A stretch of DNA of 64,000 nucleotides, taken from assembly GCF_037038585.1 (NCBI RefSeq), contig NC_092520.1:7580501-7644500 (forward strand), read 5' to 3'. Both the position numbers and the translations under genes were made by a program. The stretch is from Patagioenas fasciata. Its lineage: Eukaryota > Chordata > Aves > Columbiformes > Columbidae. Of the stretch, positions 1-8,925 are shown one piece after another. Below the pieces are notes generated by a model. The model was given only the letters and a program-made list of their open reading frames with translations. It had not been told where the DNA came from and did not search any database. Position 1 is the stretch's first letter; the number at the start of each line of letters is the position of its first letter.

Positions 1-2647
1 AGTCCAGTTCCCATTATTAGCAGAGTAAAAGTTCTCCCTGCTGTCCTGAAGTAGACATCTTAAGGATACCTCTAGGCTTTACCCACTGCTTTGGCTCAGG
101 CCTCCGTTGGATTTCCTGCACATGGGAAACTGAATGCCATTGAAGATGCCACGACTAGACAAGCACCCAGAGCCCAGCAAATGTGACACAGACCTAGGGG
201 CAGCCTTTCCCTTTTGGGGGCACTGCTGGAGGCCAGAGGACACAGCTGTGGAATCTCAGATCATTCCCAAATGATGCCCAGGGCTAGGCTACTGCACCAA
301 GCCCTCGATATGCGCTCGCTGTGCCTTCGGTGTGGACACCGAGTGCAAAGAGGGACACCAAAGTTAGAGGGAGCAAAATCCCACCCGAGTTTGAGTTCCC
401 TCTTCGGCCAAGGAGATTTGTGTCCTGCATCCCCAGAGCTGAGACCTAGTGGCAGCGTTCTCCAGACAGGTCTTTGTAGCTAGCGCAGTGAAGAGCAAAT
501 ACTGGGGCTAAAGGACCATTTTTCTTCTTTTTGTTTTCTTTAATGTTTCTCTTTCTTGTTGTAACCGTCCCCATTTGGCAAGGTTCAAGACGTATGAGGT
601 AAAGTACTTATTTAAAGAAGTTTTGATATTTGAAAAAGAAAGATGTGTCTCGTGTTTGTTAATTGCAAGCACACACTTTTCCTTTAGGAAATGATAGTAA
701 TACATGACATTTTTAAATAATACGAGACATCTTCTCAAATGAAGATCTAGTGAAAAATGAGTTATCCACAGGAAACGGAACAATAGTGTCCCGTATATTG
801 AGATGCTGAAAGCAACAGGTTGTGCCCATAGCAAAATGCCTGAGTGCAGCTAATTCATTGTGCAGAACTGGGTTCCCACTGCAGAAATTTAAAAAGCACC
901 AAAAACCACCAAATACATGACAGGACTTTGTGTGCTATCATTTGAAACAACACAGTTTAATTTGAAGACCAACCCTTTTATTACGTGCTTTCATTTTATA
1001 ATAAAGCATATGTCTCTATAATACACATTCATACACCAAAATGGCCACTGTACTACAAGGCTTTTCTGTGTCACCCTCACATTCAGGGGAACTGCATCAC
1101 AGACCATTCGCTGCCTCCATTGGGATTGTTCTTCCATTCAAACCTGCACAAGTTGACCTTGCAGGCTCTTCAGGACTCCCGCTTCGATGAGTTTTACTGA
1201 TTTTCCTGAGTTTGTTTTTTACAGGCCTCAAAGCAAGTTTCTCTTGAGCGCTGCCAGGCTGAGGAGTGATGCCGCAATAGAGTGAACACGCGTGGATGCA
1301 TCCTCATTCCAGAATACCTGTCCAGTCAACCCTGGAAAAGCTCTCAGCTTGCCTCTGGGATGTAGCTCCACAGACACATTCTTTCAAAGTCAGCGAGATG
1401 GGCGCAAAGGACCAGCATCGCCATAGCGACACACGGCCCATCCAGATGCTCCGATGTTAACGCCGTATGGAAATCATTTCAACGTTTGCTAGCAGTTTTC
1501 TCCAACCTGGAGAAGATGACTTCCAGTGTCCATTCTACTACCTGCAGGAAATTCTTGCAGCTCGGTACGTGCCTTTTGCAGCATGTGCAGCTGGGTACTA
1601 GGAAAAGTGCAGTGACAGGAGCCTTTGGAATGTACTTTCTGCTCTTGCTAGGGACAGCACAGTGGGGCTTGGACAACACCAGTCCATGCATTTGGCTGAC
1701 ACGTTACCATCTTTCCCCACAGCAGTTCTTCATGTGTCCTGCACACATGCACTTGTCCTGACCCAAGAAAAGCAATGGCTGCTCCCTTCTTGAATGGAGC
1801 AAGTTGGTTCAGCATTGGTCTGCCGAGAATGAGTAGCTGGAAATCAAACCTGGAGGGTTTGACAGAATGGAAGACGCCAGCCAGCGTGTCCACATGTCCC
1901 CACAGGTGACAGGCACCACCGTGCGTAACGCACTCCACCTATCCGGAAGTTCACATGCCAGCTCCCCACCTTGGAGAGATGTTCCAGCTGGTGGGCACCT
2001 GCTCACGGAGCTGATGGGTGAGCCAGCAAGGCCTCCTGCCAGGGCTGGGCTGGGTCTGGGGGCCACGCGGGGCTGCTCTGGCTTAGCGCTGCACGAGTGG
2101 AATGTGCCGGCCAGAGCAGGAGGGCGCGCTGCCTCTCTCCTCGCCTGCGCCGAGGTGGTGCCGGGGCCGCATCGTGCTCCTGGAAGCCCAGGTGTCAGAG
2201 CTCATCCAGGAAATCCAAGGAGCTACAAGGACAGAGTCAGAAAGAACTGATGAAACAGTGAAGGCAAGAAGAGCCATGACTTAGTAGCCTGTTTTTTGGG
2301 AAGACCAATGAAAAAGAGTCACCCACCCACTACAGTTTTGCCTTGGCCCCTTCTCAACGCCCGCCCTTCTCGGTGTCTACAGCCACTTGGAACAAATCCT
2401 TGCTGTGTCTTTGGCATTCAGACAACATGAAAACTGCACACGCTGGAGCGATATGTTTCTCCTGACATACACGTTCCCCCAAGGGCAGGTGTATGCTGCC
2501 TGTCTGGGGCCATCTCTGGGCACCTCACCAATATTTCCTGTGTTGAGAGCAGCGGTCAGAGCTTTGAAATAGAGTCAGCGGACTCTGCTGCTACACACCT
2601 GGGCTCCTCGTTCTTCTTGCCTGCTTGGATTTCCTGTTGCCCGTCTC
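1..2647. other. Array-unit segment downstream of the TAGAP-like gene
   Basis: No gene is recognised in this part of the unit (equivalents 9088-11734, 18175-20821 and 27262-29908). It is AT-rich between about 500 and 1010 and more GC-rich from 1860 to 2300. A minus-strand AATAAA at about 979-974 could serve the gene's 3' end, but it lies 1.7 kb from the stop. A short plus-strand frame at 2102-2284 ends in a segment that looks like a coiled coil (VLLEAQVSELIQEIQ). I cannot assign it; a LINE or gag-like remnant is possible. Confidence 0.5.
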
Positions 2648-5424
2648 TCAGTGCTCCGTTGCCAGCTTCCTCCTCTTGCTCTCAGGTTGCCCATCGCTTG
2701 GCTCTTCACGGGATGGTCTTCTCTTCCTGTCCAGCCGTGAAGAGCCTGGCAACCTTTGCATTCCATAGTACGGTTAGAAAGGTCAAGCCAGGAGAAACCT
2801 GAATCAGTCCTGCTCTTAATCAAAGCCAGCTCATCTTACCTGCTCTCCTCAGAGGTGCTACTCAGGTGTTCCCTTTCCAGAGTGACTGGAGGCACCTGCA
2901 AGGGAAATGGACAAGTGAAGATGTGACAGGGACCTATTTGCCCAATATCTAGCTCAGCTCTGAACTTTTGCAGAGCTGCAGGCTGGAGGACCTTGCCTGT
3001 TCCTGTGGCAGCAGTCCCACCCTGTAAGGGGGGAGGATTTGTCGTCAAGCTCTTTGTGGCCCTGCCATACCTCTAAGGTAGGAGCTTCTGGCTCTGGTGC
3101 TGGCAACTCCTCGGTGGATGCACTGGGAAGCCCAGCCTCCTCCTCCTCAAAGAGTTCCTCGTGGTGGTCGATGAGGAACTCCAGCAGCTGCGTCACCTGC
3201 ACACAGCAGCAAACCATTGGTTTCCAGCCCGGTGGCTGAGAATGGGTCAGACAGCCCTTCCCACCGCTGAGCCTCACTTCGCTGCAGAAGCTGCAGCTCT
3301 GGGGCTGCTCTTCCCAGCAGCTCCCCCAGCAGCGTTTGCCGAAGACGGGAGGCAGCCAGGACTGTAGCCGGCTGGCTGCTCAACACAGCGTACCTTGCCG
3401 GTCACCTGCACCAGGACGTCCAGCGGCAGCGTGTCCTCCTCCGGTGGGCTGAGGAGGTTCGGCCCCACGCAGATGGCCAGGCTGGCCGCTGTCATCCTGC
3501 TGGTGCCGGCATTGCTGCTGATGGTCTGCAGCAGGGTGAGCAGCTGCTTGAGGAGGAACAGGTTGGGCTCGGGCAACTTGCTGGCCACGCTGAGGGAACA
3601 GGAGCACAAGGTTAATCCAGGGGACGTTGTCAACACAGATCTAAGGAGGCTGATCTCAGCCAAGCCCAGCCAAGGGAAGGCTCCCTGGCCATGCCTGGTT
3701 TACAGCAGAGGGGCTGCCTTGGCTGAGATACGGCCACCTCCTTCTCTCCCTGCTCTGTTGGCAAGGGTGCCTTGGTGGAGCCACCCACAATGTCTGTGGG
3801 CACTGCCCCAAGCAGAAAGATGCTTCTGTGGCTCTGGCAGCGCCTGCGCAGCAGCCAGGCTGCGGGCCACACTTACTCCTTCAGCCCCGCCAGCCTCTCC
3901 TCCCTGCTGGTGGTGTGCAGGGCGCTCATCCAGTCCTGGTACAGCTCTGCCTGCAGGAGCTTGGAGGGGATCTTGCGCAGGAACTCCTGCAACGGCAAGG
4001 GCTGCGGCTCAGGCTGTGCCCACTGCCGCCGGGAGCACAGGCAGCATCCCCAGCCCAGCGCTTGGGCTGAGCAGCAGCTCCTGGCTTTGGGCTCCTGCTC
4101 TGGCAGGTGCCCGTCAGAACGGCCAGGGCCGGGAGCTGCCAGGCTCCATGTCAGCAGGGTTCACCTTCAGGATGGCGGCCAGGAGGTGCACCGGCTGGCT
4201 TTCCAGCTGCACCGGGGCGCCGCTGTCCAAAGCCTCCCGCAGCTCCCGGGAGGCGCGCTCGCCGGGCGCCAGCCGGAAGATCCCCTCGGTGGATGGTCCG
4301 TGCTCCTGCAGGAGAGCCAGCAGGTCCTGCGGGGACAGAGGAGGATGTTGCTGGGCTGGACACACGTCCTGGGACAAGGCAACCTCCTCAGGGGCAGGAG
4401 TGACTGTGGACGGGTCTGCAGCTCTCATTGGGGCAGGACAGGGATTGGCTGGAGGCTGGTGACGTGGGGAAGAGGCAGCTTTGTCCCCAAGACCCATCTC
4501 AGTTACCCTGGACTGGAACACCTCCTCTCCAGGGGAGCCAGCAGGATGTGGATGGCCTGCCTAGGGGTGCTTACCTGGATGGCCTGGGGCAGCGAGCCGT
4601 CCTGGCTGCAGAGAGCTGCCAGGGGCCGGCCAAACAGAACCCCCGTGGTGCCAGAGCCTGATGGCTCGGCAGCCTCTGCAGCGTCCGAGGTCCTTCTCCG
4701 TGAGAAGGGCCAGGGCAGCCACCTCCTCCTCCTGCTGGTCCCACCTGGTGCCAAGGAGAAGAGAGCAAAGAGCTATGGAGAAGAAATGCCAGGCAAGCTC
4801 TCCTTGACAGTCTCAGTGCTCTTCCCCCAGCACCGTGTGCGGGGGAAAAGCATCATTTGGGAGCAAGGGACCCTGGGGGCTCAGCTCCCTCCTGCCACAG
4901 AGCCGTGGTACGGACGTGCCCTGCGGGAAGGGCAGCAGCAGCCCCATTTCGACAAGAGTGTCCGTCTGGGAGAGGAGGAGAGAAGGGCCGTCCTGCCCCC
5001 CATCTTCCCCAAACTCACCAGCCGAGCGGCCAACTCCACCTTCGCTGCTGGAGGAGACCAGAGGTGGTGGCTGCTGCTCTGCACCAGCCTGCAAGAAACG
5101 TGCTGCGCTCACTGAACAGCCCTGCAGCAGAAAGGGCCCCCGGCATCCTGCATCATGCCCCGGCCACGTGTGAGAGATGTGGATGGCCCAGATTGCATCC
5201 CGACCGATTCTCACCTTTGCCCGGCTCTGCCGGAGCAGTGGCTGGCCAGATGGCGGGACAGGCACGCACTGCTGCACGGGCTCAGGGTCATCCCTGCAGA
5301 GCAGAGCAGAGCAGACGGTGTCGGGCATGAGCAAAGCGGCTGCTGCGGGGTCTGCCTGTGCTGGGCTGTCCCCAAGACGTGGGGGATCTTACCTGGGCCC
5401 GCGGCAGCAGTTCACCTGGCCCAT
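2648..5424 (-). CDS. TAGAP-like Rho GTPase-activating protein, array copy 1
   Basis: Ten minus-strand coding exons with GT/AG boundaries and matching phase: 5393-5424, 5215-5293, 5019-5088, 4575-4744, 4165-4326, 3877-3986, 3394-3589, 3071-3196, 2840-2895 and 2648-2726. They sum to 1,080 nt (359 residues plus stop). Residues of the fourth exon resemble the human TAGAP stretch before the GAP domain (WPF, then LFGxPL). The RhoGAP domain spans about residues 105-310. It has the arginine-finger motif GPSTEGIFR, the conserved Lys and Arg in AILKEFLRKIP, and the end motif LAICVGPNLL. RhoGAPs speed GTP hydrolysis by Rho-family proteins in the cytosol or at membranes. The chosen start MGQVNCC has purine at -3 and G at +4. 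An upstream exon cannot be excluded: the frame stays open 5' of this ATG without another Met nearby. The last exon, with a weak acceptor, is the least certain. The C-terminus is far shorter than in human TAGAP. Confidence 0.85.
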
Positions 5425-5478
5425 CCCGGTGAAGACAGCAGAGCTGTCGCACTGGACACACTGGTGATCTTCGAGATC

Positions 5479-5969
5479 CTGCCCAGCAGGCAGTAGAAAG
5501 GCTCCCAAAGGGCGCCCAAGTGCCGAGGATCGCTGCTGGGGAAGAGCTGGGCTCTGCCCCGTGCCGCTCCCTGTTGGCACAGAACCGTTGCCGGGCCAGC
5601 GCCGGGTCAACACAGCATGGCATTCTAACCGCCGGGGTGGGGGAGGGGCGCTGGGGGTCTCCCCAGGATGCCCACATCTCTCGTCCTGGGGAAGCCAGAG
5701 CTGGGCACAGCACTGCAGGCTGTGGCTCTCCACTGAAACCACTGTCTGTCGACTGAATGCTGGAGACATATAGTCCATCAATAAGTTTACAAATGTCCAG
5801 GTAGAAGTGGTGTTGGCCCTCTCAAGGAAAACTGGAGAGGAGTTTGGCTTTGCCGGCTGCAATAGCCAGAGCAGCTGCATTGCTGCCTTCTTGAGTGAGC
5901 AGCTGTCTGCACAGCTCCAGGTTTTCACGGATTCAGAGCAGGGAATGTCTCAATACCATCCATTCATGA
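5479..5969. other. Upstream flank of the TAGAP-like gene
   Basis: This stretch lies just 5' of the first recognised coding exon on the minus strand. In copies 2-4 the minus-strand frame that reads into that exon meets a TGA (copy 2, about 14839-14841). Copy 1 has CGA there because of a single substitution at about 5750, so the frame is longer in copy 1 only. No upstream Met is convincing. I read the stretch as 5' untranslated or promoter sequence. The same applies at +9,087, +18,174 and +27,256. Confidence 0.4.
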
Positions 5970-6600
5970 TATTCACGTCTCTTTGGTCAAAAACACACCA
6001 GGTCTCCAGTACCCTTCAGCTTCCTATGTGGTCAATAAAATGTGGTCACCTTCAGCGAGAGAGACTTTCTTCGAATCCTGGGAGTCTGACCATACTCTTT
6101 CTTTCATTTGTGCCATTTTGCGGCCTCAGACTGGACCTCTTCTGTTGTTATTTAGGGTACCTTGCCCCTTGGCTCCTCATACGAGTATTTGGTCTTAATC
6201 AACAGCTGTCGTGGGACAGGTAACTTGTCCAAACCATCCTGCCAATCTTCTAGCTTGGGCAGGGGATACGTCAGTGTCTTCTTCCCCGTCCCTGTCCTTT
6301 CTCACGGCTTCTTACACCCCCGTTCCGACTGGTCATCCTCTGCTCGCATTAGTCTTTCCAACAACTCTTCCCTAGGTTAGCAGATATTCGCCCTTCATTC
6401 TTCTAATCGCAGCTGCAACGTTTTAACTAGATCTCATACAGATGCAATAGACTGGCTTTCGGTGTAACGTTGTTGTTCTTTCTCTTCTGCCGCAGCTATC
6501 AAGGCTGCACCTGACACTGCACACACCATAGATTTTCCTTTGCCCTTTTGCCCCTGAGCCTTGGGCCGCAAGACAGGAATTGGGTCAACAGGTAATTGTC
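5970..6600 (-). mobile_element. Decayed endogenous retrovirus gag remnant, copy 1
   Basis: Minus-strand translation in shifting frames shows pieces typical of avian endogenous retrovirus Gag. They include a segment with LPVPRQLLIKT-like character (best kept in copy 4) and a later segment with EAEGYW and PGVFLT. The frame is broken by several stops and shifts, so no protein can be made from it. It lies about 0.5 kb upstream of the TAGAP-like start codon in the same orientation. Assignment rests on recalled family resemblance, not a search. Confidence 0.6.
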
Positions 6601-6729
6601 AGTTATGCCAGTTTTTCTGAGTCCAGTCCAATCCCAGTGGTGAGAGCTTGGAGTTCTGATCCTCCAAAAAGTAAAGAAGTATTTAGGATGGTTTTCTATC
6701 TTTTCAGACTATGGGAGTGCTCTTCTAGA

Positions 6730-8067
6730 GGGGTGCTGTTGTGTATTGATAAGGATCATGGCCAAAACATTGTGGCCAAAATAGTCCATGCAGTCACATG
6801 AGATGACACATTCAGTATAGGGTGAGCCGCGCTATACATTTCAACGACAAGCTAATGAGCAACAGCCCAGGCCAGCTGGCCGATTCCGGAGGTGGGGAAT
6901 GAGCTGGAGGGCACATAGCCACATCTTCTGATGTGCCCAGCTTGGCAAACAAAGGAGAAAAGCTGAGACCCTTCAACATGGCCCGACACTTGTCGAGACT
7001 TCTCGATCTTTTCCAATCACCTCTTCCTCCCCCAGACTCTCCTCTACTTGGAGAGCTACAAAAAAGCTCACCTAAAACAGCACTGACAGGGAACCCACCA
7101 CCCTGAGGACCCTCCGCCCACCAGCCTCGCCGCGGGAACCGGACCAGGCACCGGAGGACGCTGCGCTCCTGAACTACAAACACCAGCATCCTCATCGCGG
7201 GACACCGGAGGCCGTACACCGTCATACGAGTCTCGTCATCCACGCTGTGGAGCCGTGGCAGTGGCTGGATTCCTCACCCTTTTCTTTCTTCCTTTCTCTC
7301 TGCTCTTTCCCTCTCTCCTTTTTTCTATATCCCTGTTTCTTTGTCTCTTCTTCCAGGAGTGGTGAAACATTACTCTCTTTCTCTCTCTCTTATACCTTAG
7401 TTTCCTTCCCTCTCTACCACTCTCTTTCTCTCTTTTCCTTTTGAACATATAAGAGTAACACCATCTTAAGATTTGCTGTTGGGTTCTTGTTAAATTTTGT
7501 GTTGGAGCAGCTAACAGTTGCCAATACATTGCTTGTAGAAGGACTTTTTGCTGTTATACTTTTGCCAAGCCACTATTCGCTGTAACTAGTACTCCAACAC
7601 GTACTTCTCGTAAAACTCAGACTTGAACTGGACCCCCGGAGTGACTGTCTGCCATTCGCTTCGCATAACCGCGCAGACTTAACCCAGAGTTCACGCACGC
7701 CTGGTCTCACCTGTTGAGTAAGGGCGCCTGTCGCATTTAGAGTTAGCTCACCTCATCTCTTTGGAAGGGACAGGCACCTTACTTTAGTCAGCTTTGCTGC
7801 CCCAATCCCCTCCTTGAGAGGTATCTTGCATAGTTAGGCTTCTTACCCGTGGGCATTTAGGGGAAGCATTTGACTTTTCCCTCTCACAGAAGTAACCGTC
7901 CCAAGGAGACAGGACCTCTGTGAACGCTGTTGTGTTCAAAGGAGGAATTTGGCAGCAGCTAAACCCCCTTGCATTCCAGCTTCTCCTCAGTATATTACTG
8001 AGGGGTGGGGGCGGCTGAGCTGAACTTCAGAGTGATGCCCAATCTGATGGCACTCAACAGGCATATT
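6730..8067. other. 1.33-kb block present in copies 1-3, absent from copy 4
   Basis: The block is bounded by comparison with 33961-34030, where copy 4 jumps from unit position about 6730 to 8067. It holds a moderately CpG-rich part (about 7080-7260) and a pyrimidine-rich tract (about 7262-7440). A further stretch to 8067 shows nothing I recognise. Equivalents are 15817-17154 and 24904-26241. It could be retroviral leader or LTR sequence belonging to the adjacent gag remnant, but I could not identify LTR ends or a primer-binding site. Confidence 0.6.
7262..7440. repeat. Pyrimidine-rich (CT) low-complexity tract
   Basis: The plus strand is almost entirely C and T over about 180 bp, in runs of ctttctctc type. 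The complement therefore reads as a purine tract rich in Lys/Arg/Glu codons. Equivalents lie at 16349-16527 and 25436-25614. The apparent basic peptide on the minus strand here is a composition artefact. Confidence 0.8.
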
Positions 8068-8653
8068 TAAAAGTTTAACACTTTCTGGACACTTCCAACA
8101 TTAAGCGCCTCTGTCTGTGACAGCAATGGAAACATCACGATTTGGAGGACCGTGATTAAAGGTGATTGCTAAGGCTGGAACTAAGGCAAAATGGAGGCCA
8201 AATGTCAGGAAAGTGCCAAAACTTCAATACAACATTTTGTAAGAGAAGGAAAGAGAGAGCAAGAGAGAGCCACCATGGTGGATCACGCAATGTCCCGCAT
8301 GACTGTTGTCTTCTTCTCCTGGAGACGGGTGGTGGGAGGAGAGTCCCGGGTGGGAAGCGCCTGTCGTGGGTTTTCAGAGTCTCCACCGCCGTGAGGATCT
8401 CTGGCTCCTGCTACGTCTGCACCGTCCATGAACGCTGTGGCACTGCACACGTGTAGAGCATCCATACAACACACGGACACCGTCCACGCCAGGACCGCGT
8501 GGTACGTGCAGCTTTGGAGCTCATGGGCTGAGCAGCCAGAGCGGTCCCAGTCACCGGGAGATCCCCGTACCTCTGGGGGACCAACTCCTGTCCTCGTTTC
8601 AGTGTATCAGGAAGCAGGGACTGCTGTGGTTTCCATTGAGCCCAGTGTCTATT

Positions 8654-8925
8654 GACTGAATGCTGGAGACAGGGCCTTGTCCTTGAAATGGCTTTCAATA
8701 GCACCCAGGATCATCCTCGTCATCACTTTCCCAGAAACCGAGGTTAGACCAGGAGTTCTGTTCTTCCCAGAGACTTCCCTCACGCCCTTCTGATACACTG
8801 GACGAGCACTGCGGAGCTTCCAGTCGGCAGGGACCTGCCCATATTCCCAGACCTTTGCAAGATGATGGCAAAGGGTCCTGCCGTGACACCCGCAGAATCC
8901 TTCAACTCAAAGGACCGGGAACCCC
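8654..8925 (-). mobile_element. CR1-like LINE reverse-transcriptase fragment, copy 1
   Basis: Minus-strand translation gives an open stretch of about 75 residues. It carries VPADWK, then GLTSVSGKVM and ILGAIE, matching the order of the CR1 ORF2 segment usually seen as VPxDWK ... PVSLTSVPGKVMEQ. It ends at a stop after SPAFSQ. It is a short internal piece of the reverse transcriptase without catalytic residues. Confidence 0.7.

Noticed and set aside
508-834. 108-codon minus-strand frame in the AT-rich part of the unit
   Set aside because: It has AT-rich composition with no recognisable domain. Identity between copies follows from homogenisation and is not evidence of coding.
3395-5115. Long plus-strand open frames (355 and 447 codons) over the TAGAP-like gene, repeated in every copy
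   Set aside because: They lie antisense to the minus-strand exons, run straight through their introns and splice sites, and match no known protein. They arise from the GC-rich composition opposite the real exons.
4813-5334. Single-exon minus-strand frame of 173 codons
   Set aside because: It is real exon sequence plus read-through of introns. The exons at 5215-5293 and 5019-5088 have proper splice sites and the same frame, so the spliced model explains it.
6812-7243. 143-codon minus-strand frame upstream of the TAGAP-like gene
   Set aside because: It has no domain, no splice-consistent link to the downstream exons and no conservation outside the array. I left it as part of the 1.33-kb block.
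7236-7529. Lys/Arg/Glu-rich minus-strand peptide
   Set aside because: It is the translation of the purine strand of the CT-rich low-complexity tract.
6730-8067. Complete LTR or provirus
   Set aside because: I could not find paired terminal repeats, a primer-binding site or polypurine tract, or pol/env segments. Only a broken gag remnant is supported.
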